A stretch of DNA of 64,000 nucleotides, from NCBI RefSeq assembly GCF_002270355.1, contig NZ_NJFZ01000042.1, positions 1 to 64,000 of the forward strand, written 5' to 3'. Positions 44,011 to 52,462 of this stretch are shown here, piece by piece (the first letter of the stretch is position 1; each line of letters opens with the position of its first letter). The translations under genes were made by a program, and so were the position numbers. This DNA comes from Flectobacillus sp. BAB-3569 (lineage in GTDB: Bacteria; Bacteroidota; Bacteroidia; Cytophagales; Spirosomataceae). Under the pieces are notes generated by a model that searched no databases, had not been told where the DNA came from, and saw nothing but the letters and a program-made list of their open reading frames with translations.

Positions 44011-45036
44011 TTATTCGTCTTGTCCTTCTTCATAGTGTAAACCCATGAATTGAAGGGGGGATTGTCCAAAAGTCTTTTTAAATATTCTTGAAAAACTTGA
44101 TGGATAATTAAAACCAACCATATAGGCTACCTCATTGATAGTGTATTTGCCTGATTGTAAGTACTTTCTAGCTTGCACTAAGCGTTCGTTTAGATGATAA
44201 TTATAAACACTGTTGTTGAAAATTGCTTTGTATAAAGTTTTGAATTTGGCTGTACTCATGCCCACAGATTTAGAAAGTTCTTCAATGGAAGGGCAAGGCT
44301 TTGACAAATCTGTTAGAATAGCTTCATTGATTTCATGGATTTTTTGTATATCTCTTTTTTTAAAGTTCTGATTAGTTGGAATAAATATGCTTTTATTTAT
44401 GAGTTTTTTGAAGAAAATCAATGTCAAATCAAGGGCAGTCCGATAAAAAAGTAACTTGGTATTTTGCTGGTAAAGGTCCTCATTGAGCAGTGTATCTACG
44501 ATTCTATGTAAGTCTACATCAATATTATCAATCATAAATATAGGCTCATTGCTCTGGATAATCTCATTGAGACGCTCTGCTGGTTCTTCTTTTAGATCTT
44601 GAATAATATTCGTTTCTATCCAATCTTTTGAGAAGGTCAAAGAAAAACTAAAAATCGGGCGATTGGCTGGAAATATTCGAGCGTTTGAAACAGACGACGA
44701 ACTCAACACCACACAATAAGGGTAATTATTGGATGTAATTTCAGCCAACTCTTTAGTATATAGGTAATCATTACAAATACTTACATTCCACCGAGTATTC
44801 TCTTCGGAGGGTGTTGGTCTGATATGTAAGTCCTCATTCAATTGTAGTTGCAATAGCTCAACTTCAAATCCTTGCTCTATTTCAGTAGAAAGAATTTGAC
44901 CTTTTCCTTTCGAATTTTCAAATTGATAAACAAAGCGGTTGTGTTGCTCAATCTGAAGGTAATCTAAAAGTTGGGTTAAAAAGTCTGGCGAATGATGATT
45001 TTCAAAAACAATTGATGCGTTAAGTAATGATTTCAT
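44011..45036 (-). CDS. AraC-family transcription regulator
   Basis: This 341-residue regulator has a C-terminal AraC HTH pair at about 235-335: IEELSKSVGMSTAKFKTLYKAIF and then YTINEVAYMVGFNYPSSFSRIFKKTFGQSPLQF. The N-terminal 220 residues do not show the cupin motif of sugar-responsive AraC proteins; the closest type I recognise is the PchR-like group. The target is unknown. It lies between two signalling operons on the same strand, so it could act downstream of one of them, and it is far from the rhamnose genes. Confidence 0.88.
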   Translation of the reverse strand: MKSLLNASIVFENHHSPDFLTQLLDYLQIEQHNRFVYQFENSKGKGQILSTEIEQGFEVELLQLQLNEDLHIRPTPSEENTRWNVSICNDYLYTKELAEITSNNYPYCVVLSSSSVSNARIFPANRPIFSFSLTFSKDWIETNIIQDLKEEPAERLNEIIQSNEPIFMIDNIDVDLHRIVDTLLNEDLYQQNTKLLFYRTALDLTLIFFKKLINKSIFIPTNQNFKKRDIQKIHEINEAILTDLSKPCPSIEELSKSVGMSTAKFKTLYKAIFNNSVYNYHLNERLVQARKYLQSGKYTINEVAYMVGFNYPSSFSRIFKKTFGQSPLQFMGLHYEEGQDE

Positions 45037-45216
45037 AATTTTAAGTTGCTCTTATTCTATCGTGACAATCAAAGTAAAACTTGCAAATAGAATATTCTTC
45101 ACTAATATAAGAAAAATATCGTCCTTCATAATTCAATTGGTCGATAATTCGTATAAACGCAGAATATATTCACACTGGATCGACTGGTAAAATCTTGTTT
45201 GGGTATTTGGATTATC

Positions 45217-46305
45217 TTAAAAATTACTAACGGGTATTTTCAAAATAATCTCAAAAAGGTTGTTTTGAGCTGATACTTCCATTTTACCATGTACAGTTCG
45301 AACCCATTCTTGGATAATGTATAGCCCCAAGCCTGTTCCATTCATATCCTTGGGGTTATGTGCTTGAAAAAACGGTTTTACATCGTTGGTACAAATGGTG
45401 TAGTTGCCCAAATAATGATTCCGAATAATCATCAGTAAATGGTTGTTTTCGAGGCGTGTATCAATATAAACTTTGTGAGCATGATTGGCATACTGAATGA
45501 TATTTTGGTACAATTCAGTCAACACAAATTCTAAAAGAACTTCATCGTAGCCATATAAGATATTGATATTTGATTTAAAGCTAAACTCAAAGGGCATAGA
45601 TGCGCTTTTTTTGAGGGTATTATATATTTGATGATGTAAGACTAGGATGTTGACCGTGCCACTTGTAGCATTACGCCAAGGATTATTGTTATTAGATAAC
45701 TGGTTGTACCATAATAGCTTGCGAGTAGTTCTCAGAATTCTGTTGCCCGAAATACTAATTCCTTCAATTAATGGTAAGGCGTCGTTTACTTGGCTGTTTT
45801 GTAGCATTTCAATCGCCATTTTGCTCAAATTGACGATACCATTTAAGGGAGTCAAATACTCATGACTCGAAATATGATAGAATACATCAACGGCATTTTT
45901 ACGGATTTCCAAACCTACAGATTCTTTTTTCTGGCTGCTTAGTTCTAATCTGGCATGAATGGTTTCGACCAAATCTTTTGACATAAATGGCTTCGTCAAG
46001 AAATCATCTGCACCAAGATTCATCCCTTTTCGTTTATCCCAAAAATCGGCTCTTGCGGTCAGAAATATAAACGGGAGGTAGATGAATTCTGGAATAGCAC
46101 GAATCCTTTTGAGTACCTCAAAACCGTCAACTTCATCTAGCATGATATCACAAACTACCAAGTCAGGTTTAAATGATTGAACTAACTCAACCCCCAACTG
46201 TCCTTTGTGTGCTACTTCACATTCAAACTGATTTAACTCTAAAATAGTTTTGGTGTTTTCGGCTAATAATAAATCATCCTCTATTAATACGATTTTAGGT
46301 ATCAT
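45217..46305 (-). CDS. Receiver-histidine kinase hybrid with degenerate ATP-binding region
   Basis: At 362 residues, the receiver domain (1-125) has Asp in LVVCDIMLDEVDG (near 53) and Lys in FLTKPFMS. A short linker leads to a His box, HISSHEYLTPLNGIVN (near 151), and an ATPase-like domain with N-box residues in LTELYQNIIQYANHA and a clear G2 motif GTGLGLYIIQEW. The DxGxG G1 motif is missing: the corresponding stretch reads LLMIIRNHYLGNY. ATP binding may be weak or lost. It is the last gene of a four-gene operon; its start overlaps the preceding kinase by 11 bases. Confidence 0.88.
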   Translation of the reverse strand: MIPKIVLIEDDLLLAENTKTILELNQFECEVAHKGQLGVELVQSFKPDLVVCDIMLDEVDGFEVLKRIRAIPEFIYLPFIFLTARADFWDKRKGMNLGADDFLTKPFMSKDLVETIHARLELSSQKKESVGLEIRKNAVDVFYHISSHEYLTPLNGIVNLSKMAIEMLQNSQVNDALPLIEGISISGNRILRTTRKLLWYNQLSNNNNPWRNATSGTVNILVLHHQIYNTLKKSASMPFEFSFKSNINILYGYDEVLLEFVLTELYQNIIQYANHAHKVYIDTRLENNHLLMIIRNHYLGNYTICTNDVKPFFQAHNPKDMNGTGLGLYIIQEWVRTVHGKMEVSAQNNLFEIILKIPVSNF

Positions 46306-48187
46306 AATTTTTGAGTTCTAAAAGTACAGAAGTGCCTTGGTTTTGCTTACTTCTAAAATGAATAGTGGCTTTGTGGAAATCGACAAAATATTTTACTACC
46401 AGCAAACCTAAACCTGTTCCTTTGATACCTTCCACGTTGGAGGCACGCGTAAAGGCTTTAAATAAATTGGGAAAATCTTTTTCAGGAATTCCAATTCCAA
46501 AATCTTTAATGAGAATACACACCTTAGATTTTTGGTAGCTAATACGAATAATAGGGGAGGCTTTATTATTGGAGTATTTGAATGCGTTTTCTATGAGATT
46601 TTTGAGAATATGCGTCATCATCAACCTATCAAAACATACAGGATAGGCTTGTCCTTTAAACAGCACATTGATTTGACGACCGTCTTCATAAGGAGCAAAA
46701 TTGGCGTTAATAATCTGTTCTATGAATTCATTCATGTTTTGAGGTGATGGCTTAAACTCCATTTTGCCTCCTTCGATTTTGCTCACTAGCAATAGCTCCT
46801 TCATCAAAGATTCCATCCCTCGAACTTCATTGATAATTCGGGAAAGGTATAGTTGAAGCTGCGGTTTTGTAACTTTATCGGCGTCGTTGAGCATTTCAAG
46901 AATTTCGGCACTCGACTGAATCACCGACATGGGAGTTCGCATTTCGTGCGATACAATATTTACAAAACCTGATTTTAATTCATTAAGGCGACGCTCCTTA
47001 TCAATGATTTTTTGAAGTTCTGCAACGGCGTAATATTGGTCCGACACATCACTTAAAAATACGGCATAATTAATGTTTCCAGCTTTTTCTTGTACGTAAG
47101 GGGTAAAAGAGTAGGAGAAGTATTTAATCATACCGTATTTATCTTTTACCTGATAAACTTTGGCTGTATGATGAGCATAGTTAGTTTGCTGATAGAGAGC
47201 TATATCTTTTCTGATAATCGAAGTATCTTCAATGGCAATGGCGTCTATTTCTTTACCAATAATTTGAGAAGCAGGAATACCAAAAAAAGATTCGTAAGCG
47301 GCATTGGCGAATACCACTTGAAAGTTATCATCTATAACAATCACTACAACATCCAACAAATCAGCTACCTTGGCGAATATAATATCCTTTTGACGAGCAT
47401 ACTCTTCTGTCTTTTTTAATGAGGTCACATCTATTCCATAGCCTACCACAAATTCGAGTTCTCCATTATCTTGGAAGATAGGTTGGAAACGACGTAAATT
47501 AAACTTATGCTGCCCTTCTCGATTGATACCTTCTTCCAAAAATTCATATACTTGCTTGGTAGAAACCGCTTGTGTGAACGCTTCACGACGTATATCGGCA
47601 AAGGCAATATCCTTACCACGTGCCTTGGCAAACTCGTAATCATCTTTATTCATGAGCCACTCACGCAAATTATTGTCTTGAACGGCTGTTTGATTCACAA
47701 AAACATATTGGTGTTTTTTGTTAAAGACGGCAATATCTGCGGGAATATGATTCAAGATTTGTTCATAAAATTTCTTTAAATGAAGGATATGGTACTCCAT
47801 TGTACGGGCTTCGGTGTAGTCATAGTAAATCCATACATGCCCATTATGAACCCCTTCGTTGATGATTGGCAGATAATCTCTTAGAAAAGAACGACCATCT
47901 GCCAATTCCACGATTTCATGAGAGACAAACTCTTCAGCCGATAGAATTTCTTCAATGCGTACTAAAAATTGCGTAGGATTTCTAAACATTGAAGCACTTT
48001 GAGTGGCTGCAATTTTGCAATCAAATCCAATCAACTGTTCGGGAGGAACTGGGATTTTGAAGAGTTGACAAAAGTTTTGATTGACAAACTGCAACCTACG
48101 CTCATAGTTTTCCATCAATACCGCAAATGGTATCTTGTTGAGCACAAAGTTAAGTTGCGAGTAGAGTTTGTCTTCGTTGAGTATCAT
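46295..48187 (-). CDS. PAS sensor histidine kinase
   Basis: This 630-residue predicted soluble kinase has three PAS-like domains (about 10-130, 135-265, 270-390) and a coiled-coil linker (AELQKIIDKERRLNELKSG). The His box is VNIVSHEMRTPMSV (near 421). The ATPase has LKNLIENAFKYSNN (N box), DFGIGIPEKD (G1) and GTGLGLLVVKYF (G2). It is the third gene of the operon 49222 to 45217. Its ATG overlaps the preceding receiver stop by 4 bases, which implies coupled translation. The signal is unknown. Confidence 0.92.
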   Translation of the reverse strand: MILNEDKLYSQLNFVLNKIPFAVLMENYERRLQFVNQNFCQLFKIPVPPEQLIGFDCKIAATQSASMFRNPTQFLVRIEEILSAEEFVSHEIVELADGRSFLRDYLPIINEGVHNGHVWIYYDYTEARTMEYHILHLKKFYEQILNHIPADIAVFNKKHQYVFVNQTAVQDNNLREWLMNKDDYEFAKARGKDIAFADIRREAFTQAVSTKQVYEFLEEGINREGQHKFNLRRFQPIFQDNGELEFVVGYGIDVTSLKKTEEYARQKDIIFAKVADLLDVVVIVIDDNFQVVFANAAYESFFGIPASQIIGKEIDAIAIEDTSIIRKDIALYQQTNYAHHTAKVYQVKDKYGMIKYFSYSFTPYVQEKAGNINYAVFLSDVSDQYYAVAELQKIIDKERRLNELKSGFVNIVSHEMRTPMSVIQSSAEILEMLNDADKVTKPQLQLYLSRIINEVRGMESLMKELLLVSKIEGGKMEFKPSPQNMNEFIEQIINANFAPYEDGRQINVLFKGQAYPVCFDRLMMTHILKNLIENAFKYSNNKASPIIRISYQKSKVCILIKDFGIGIPEKDFPNLFKAFTRASNVEGIKGTGLGLLVVKYFVDFHKATIHFRSKQNQGTSVLLELKNYDT

Positions 48188-48588
48188 TGGTGGAACGATT
48201 CTATGGATTCTTCGATAGCATTTTTGATTTGATCTTTCTCAATTGGCTTTGATAAAAATTGTACTATTTCAGCGTTTGGTAACCTTTCTAGAAAATGCGA
48301 ATATGTGGTTGCTGAAATAACTACAACTTTTATATTCGTATGCTCGAATTCTCTCGGATTTTCTTTGAGATACTCTAAAAATTCATACCCATCCATAATA
48401 GGCATATTGAGATCCAACAATATCACAATATGGTTGTGGGAGGTTGCTTTTAGCCAGTTGATGGCGTCTTCACCATTTTCACATTCTTGATAGGTTTGCT
48501 CTAATGTTTCAAGGGTTTTACCTAATACAAATCGATTGATAAAGTCGTCGTCAACAATTAAAATGATTGGCGGGTCCAATGTTGTCAT
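48184..48588 (-). CDS. Single-domain response regulator
   Basis: This 134-residue receiver has ILIVDDDFINR, phosphoacceptor Asp in VILLDLNMPIMDG (near 57), Thr in VVISATTYS and Lys in FLSKPIEK. There is no output domain. Second gene of the operon, 4 bases after the LuxR-type regulator and overlapping the kinase by 4 bases, so it is probably a phosphorelay partner of that kinase. Confidence 0.92.
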   Translation of the reverse strand: MTTLDPPIILIVDDDFINRFVLGKTLETLEQTYQECENGEDAINWLKATSHNHIVILLDLNMPIMDGYEFLEYLKENPREFEHTNIKVVVISATTYSHFLERLPNAEIVQFLSKPIEKDQIKNAIEESIESFHQ

Positions 48589-48592
48589 AATA

Positions 48593-49222
48593 TTAGTGGA
48601 TAAATAGGGCTAGCAACTCTCCTTTCGAATTGATACCTAGCTTGTGGTAAATTTTCTTTACATGGTCATTGACGGTAGTATAACTTATATAAAGTTTTTC
48701 GGCGATTTCTTTGTAGGACAGGCCTTTCAAAAGATAGTCCATTACGTCGAGTTCGCGTTTTGTTAATAATTCTTCAGCATTTATTTTCTTTTCTTGCGGC
48801 TGCTGAGATATTTTAGAAAAAAGCATGGATGCTATCTCTGGAGAGATGAGCGCACCATTATTTTTGATAATATCAATCTGTTCTACGAGTTTTTTGAGTG
48901 AAAGGGGCTTCAACAAATATCCATTTGCCCCAGCCTTGATAGCTTCCCAAATGGATTCTTCGTTACAAGTGCCACTTATCATGACAATATGGGTATTGTT
49001 GAATTGTCTCCTGACTTTACTGATTCCTTCAATTCCAGAAATTCCGGGCAAGCCTACATCAATAAATACGATATAAGGTTCTGACGAAACTGTCTGACTT
49101 TGTTCTAAAAAACGCTCAATACTACATGCCGAAATACTGACTTCAATATCAGGATACATGGAAAAAAATATTTCGATATTTTCTCGTAAGATTAAATCAT
49201 CCTCTATGATTGCAATTTGCAT
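48593..49222 (-). CDS. NarL/LuxR-type response regulator
   Basis: At 209 residues, the receiver domain (1-120) has IIEDDLILREN, Asp in IVFIDVGLPGISG (near 56) and Lys in GYLLKPLS. The LuxR-type HTH is at about 145-205 (LTKRELDVMDYLLKGLSYKEIAEKLYIS). This is the only DNA-binding output in the four-gene operon that it heads. It is likely the final target of phosphoryl groups from the kinase two genes downstream. The promoter element TACATTTG lies 42 bases upstream. Confidence 0.93.
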   Translation of the reverse strand: MQIAIIEDDLILRENIEIFFSMYPDIEVSISACSIERFLEQSQTVSSEPYIVFIDVGLPGISGIEGISKVRRQFNNTHIVMISGTCNEESIWEAIKAGANGYLLKPLSLKKLVEQIDIIKNNGALISPEIASMLFSKISQQPQEKKINAEELLTKRELDVMDYLLKGLSYKEIAEKLYISYTTVNDHVKKIYHKLGINSKGELLALFIH

Positions 49223-49263
49223 ACGTTACACTTTTAATACATTTTTCGCAAAATATTTGTATT

Positions 49264-49271
49264 CAAATGTA
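49264..49271 (-). promoter_or_regulatory. TAnnTTTG element of the four-gene signalling operon
   Basis: The minus strand reads TACATTTG, a perfect match, about 42 bases before the ATG at 49222. The -33 element is not clear. Confidence 0.45.
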
Positions 49272-49533
49272 AGAGAGATATAACGTTAGGCACAGGATTT
49301 TACCATTGAAAAAAAATGATAAAAATCAGTATTACGATAAATTTTTAAGAAGGGCTTTTAATGCGGGTTCGAGCTACTGAAGGACAATCCGTTCTCAGTA
49401 GCATAAGTTGCAAAGTTGAGCTAATTAGGAATGATATGCAATCCCTATTTCTAGGGATTTTGCAGAATTATTGCAATTTTTTGCAAAAGGTTGAAAGTTT
49501 TTCTTTTGTGAAAGGAATAAAGGAAATAGGTCT
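49272..49533. other. Intergenic stretch with two hairpins
   Basis: No gene is seen. GCTACTGA (49374-49381) / TCAGTAGC (49396-49403) and AATCCCTA (49440-49447) / TAGGGATT (49452-49459, loop TTTC) are perfect inverted repeats in the 3' region of the kinase gene at 49534. The second is a compact stem of the terminator kind, but it lacks a T tract. Confidence 0.45.
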
Positions 49534-51330
49534 CTAGTAGATTTGGTCAATCGTGAAGTCGAGGAAAAAAGTGGTTCCCTGGTTTTCGCTACTAACAAAA
49601 TAGATATGACCGTTATTGAGCTGAACTAAGTTTTTAACAATTACTAAGCCCAGTCCTGTTCCTTCGATAATCCCAACATTTTTGGCTCTAAAAAAGGACG
49701 AATACATTTTCCCTTGCTCTGTAAGAGGAATACCTATGCCAAAATCCTTGATTTGAATTTCCAATTGATTTTTCTCACTGCTAACTGATATGATGGGATT
49801 TCGTTTACCCAACGAATACTTAAAGGCATTCGAAATGAGATTGTCTAGAATATGGATAAAATGTTGGGGGTCAAGCCATATCTTGGGAACTTCCCCAACG
49901 ACCTCTAATTCTGTAATACGATGGTCTTTTTGTTGTTGATTCTGTCGATTGATGGCAAAATTGATTAGCTCTATTACGTTTACTTCCTCTCGATGTACGG
50001 TCAATTGCTGTGACTCAATTTTTCCTATTAGGAGGGTTTCACTGATAAGATTTGAGATCCGATGAATTTCGGACTGAATATTATCTAATTGCTTTGTAAT
50101 CTTCTCGTTATAGGTCGATTTTTCTAGTTTAATATAAGCTTCGATAATCTCAGCACTCGAACGAATAGTGGCAAGTGGTGTTCTGAATTCATGTGAAGTC
50201 ATATTCACAAATCGTGATTTTAGTTGATTCAGCTCTTTCTCACGTTGCAAAGATTTCATCATACTTTCTTCTACCAATTTGTGTTCTTGGATACTCCTCG
50301 AAGAAGTAATCATTCGGTCACATATATCATAGTCGTCAAAGAAAATCTTAACACTTGTTTCTATCCATACATATTCATTATTCTTCTTTCTAAATCGGTA
50401 TGATATATATCTTACTTCACTATCTGCAGAACTATTTGGAATAGAAACAATCTTTACTTTGTCGTCTGGGTGAAAAAAGTCGTAATGACTTTGCCCTTGG
50501 AGTTCTTCTGGACAATATCCCGTAAGCAGACTGATAGATGGTGAAACGTAGAGATATTTTCCTTCCAAATCATGGATGCAAACAATGTCTTGAACGTTAT
50601 GCGACAAAATTGTATTAATTCTAGCATTTTCTTTTTCATTGGTAATATCTCGCAATGTACCAGAGGTACCTAGCACTTCGCCATTTCTACCAATGACTAA
50701 GGTGGCAAAAACTTCTATCCATTTGATTTTGTGTGATTTAGAAATATATCTAATGATGTGTTTGCAATAACTTTTCTGTTGGTTGATCAATGGCGCAAAT
50801 AGCAACTCATTTTTTCTTACATCCTCTGGATGCAAAAATTCATAAAAAGGTCGTCCTAGGCTTTCTTCTAAAGTGTACTCAAAAATATCGCTCCAAGCCT
50901 GATTGAGAAATACCCAGTTTCCAAGAGCATCGGTCTGAAATAAAACTTCGTGAATATGATCAACAATATATTTGTACTGTAGCGCTTGTTCTGAGTCAAA
51001 TGTTTGGGTGGATTTTGGGAAAAACTGAATTAATCCAAAAGTTTCACCAGCATTGTGGAGAGGACTTAATTTAAGCTCAAATATCTGATTTTCGAGTTCG
51101 GAAATATATTGAACAGTTTGACCTTCCCAAACTTGGCTTAGAGATTCATGGAGAAGTTTATTAGAAAAAAAAGAACTGTTTAGGATGCTTGTTGGAGGAA
51201 AAGTTTGGTCAAAAGCTAAATTGCATTTTTCGATTTTGTAAGACGAATTTATGACACATACAGGGTGATCTATATGCTGAAGCAACTGAGAGAAAAAATC
51301 AATCTTGGCGGTACTAGGTTTTGAAAACAT
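49534..51330 (-). CDS. PAS sensor histidine kinase
   Basis: At 598 residues, three PAS-like domains (about 10-110, 118-240, 245-365) carry PAC signatures such as GTLRDITNEKENA and HPDDKVKIV. The His box is FVNMTSHEFRTPLAT (near 382). The ATPase has LDNLISNAFKYSLG, DFGIGIPLTE and GTGLGLVIVKNLV. No membrane segment is seen. The His box and ATPase closely resemble those of the kinase at 46295, suggesting duplication. It is a single gene; its cognate regulator may be the LuxR-type protein immediately downstream on the same strand. Confidence 0.92.
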   Translation of the reverse strand: MFSKPSTAKIDFFSQLLQHIDHPVCVINSSYKIEKCNLAFDQTFPPTSILNSSFFSNKLLHESLSQVWEGQTVQYISELENQIFELKLSPLHNAGETFGLIQFFPKSTQTFDSEQALQYKYIVDHIHEVLFQTDALGNWVFLNQAWSDIFEYTLEESLGRPFYEFLHPEDVRKNELLFAPLINQQKSYCKHIIRYISKSHKIKWIEVFATLVIGRNGEVLGTSGTLRDITNEKENARINTILSHNVQDIVCIHDLEGKYLYVSPSISLLTGYCPEELQGQSHYDFFHPDDKVKIVSIPNSSADSEVRYISYRFRKKNNEYVWIETSVKIFFDDYDICDRMITSSRSIQEHKLVEESMMKSLQREKELNQLKSRFVNMTSHEFRTPLATIRSSAEIIEAYIKLEKSTYNEKITKQLDNIQSEIHRISNLISETLLIGKIESQQLTVHREEVNVIELINFAINRQNQQQKDHRITELEVVGEVPKIWLDPQHFIHILDNLISNAFKYSLGKRNPIISVSSEKNQLEIQIKDFGIGIPLTEQGKMYSSFFRAKNVGIIEGTGLGLVIVKNLVQLNNGHIYFVSSENQGTTFFLDFTIDQIY

Positions 51331-51435
51331 GTATGAGTGGAATGGTTAGGTAAAAATAGCTAGACAAAACTTCTGAAATTCTTGCACAAGGTCAATGTTT
51401 AGAAAGATAACTTAATAGCCAAAACGATTTTTCTA

Positions 51436-51465
51436 AAGTGATTTTACAGATGATAAAAATCACTT
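51436..51465. repeat. Perfect 10-bp inverted repeat upstream of the kinase gene
   Basis: AAGTGATTTT (51436-51445) and AAAATCACTT (51456-51465) lie about 105 bases before the ATG at 51330. This is a candidate operator or RNA hairpin. The remainder of the gap 51331-51755 holds only a short dyad TAGAC-GTAA-GTCTA (51660-51673). Confidence 0.4.
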
Positions 51466-51755
51466 GTATTTCTAAGCTCCATGAAATCGCATTTAATTAT
51501 TATAAGTATTTGATATGTAGGCAATTATCTTGGGTGGGCTGAAGTGGCTTTTTGGGGTGTTTCTGTCAAAAAATGGATACATTTGAAGGGCTTGCATATA
51601 ACATTCTTTCCTTGTATTATTGTTTAAAATTATTGCCTTGGTAAACCCCAACAACGTTTTAGACGTAAGTCTAGCATTTGGTTTTGTATGAGAGTCAAAC
51701 CATTATAGCGTTTTTCCAACTACAAACTATCACTATTTTAATTTACCCAAACTTT

Positions 51756-51944
51756 ATGAAAATTCTAAGTCAGTTAGAATTAAAGCAGTTTAAGTCTCAT
51801 ATTATCACAAATCTAAACAAACTTGTAGATGATGAAGAGCCGCAAATTTCTCTAAATCCATCCGATGAGATAGTTTTTGAAAAAGAAAATTCAGAAAGTG
51901 AGCTTATGACTGCATCGTTCAATAGTAATGAGGACTCATTCTAA
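51756..51944 (+). CDS. Small hypothetical protein, acidic
   Basis: This 62-residue protein starts MKILSQLELKQFKSHIIT, helical and amphipathic, and becomes strongly acidic and serine-rich (EIVFEKENSESELMTASF). It has no cysteine, no transmembrane segment and no Gly-Gly leader cleavage site, and no maturation enzyme is adjacent. It lies alone between two divergent kinase genes and is followed by several hairpins. Upstream in-frame codons to 51678 do not look coding. Role unknown; existence is moderately supported by composition and position. Confidence 0.5.
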   Translation: MKILSQLELKQFKSHIITNLNKLVDDEEPQISLNPSDEIVFEKENSESELMTASFNSNEDSF

Positions 51945-52381
51945 TGAAAGCGGGTCGCCCATGCCCTAAATGGTATCTTGTTAGAGTGTCCGCCCAACAC
52001 TCCAACCTTAAAAGTAAAATTCTTACTAAGATAACCTTCGATGTTTAATCTTAAAGGTCTAATTCAGCGCCTAAATTAGCCTTTTGCTTATTTATCTTGG
52101 AATTACTGCGTAGCTTAATTTTTATTGAGTAAATTTAAAAGCTATTTAACGTTAATTTTCGGATATAGTAGATACATGTCTCTACCTAATTCATTCTAAC
52201 TGTACGGATATTTTTGTTTGGCACAATGGCATCACAGTCTTCATCGACCAACCGATGACTGTGAGGTGAGGTTTTATGCTTATTTATATTTACGTTGGTG
52301 AAAATATAATATGCCTTCGGTCAAAATGTGTTCACTATGTCAATATAAACAAATTTCAAAATTTTAGCTTACGGCATAAAG
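51945..52381. other. Structured intergenic region, no gene recognised
   Basis: Three hairpins occur in a row. GAGTGT (51984-51989) / ACACTC (51997-52002) has a GC-rich loop. GG-CTAATT (52056-52064) / AATTAGCC (52074-52081) is followed by TTTT and is the likely terminator of the small gene at 51756. TCACAGT with ATCG pairs with CGAT and ACTGTGA in about 52228-52263. The last may be part of a non-coding RNA or long leader. No ORF was credible. Confidence 0.4.
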
Positions 52382-52413
52382 TTGATAGCCTAGGGCGGGT
52401 AAACTTAGATTTG
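52382..52413 (+). promoter_or_regulatory. Promoter of the giant kinase gene
   Basis: TTG (52382-52384), a 21-bp spacer and TAGATTTG (52406-52413) match the Bacteroidota promoter pattern, 49 bases before the ATG. Confidence 0.6.
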
Positions 52414-52462
52414 CCCACTTACTAAATTACATATCCTTGAATTTCATAGCTGCCCAATTCGA

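Noticed and set aside
44011-45036. AraC-family regulator as the rhamnose regulator (RhaR/RhaS type)
   Set aside because: It is about 30 kb from the rhamnose genes, amid signalling genes, and no cupin sugar-binding motif is visible.
51756-51944. Small acidic protein as a RiPP precursor
   Set aside because: No Gly-Gly cleavage site, no Cys/Ser/Thr-rich core, and no maturase, peptidase or transporter gene nearby.
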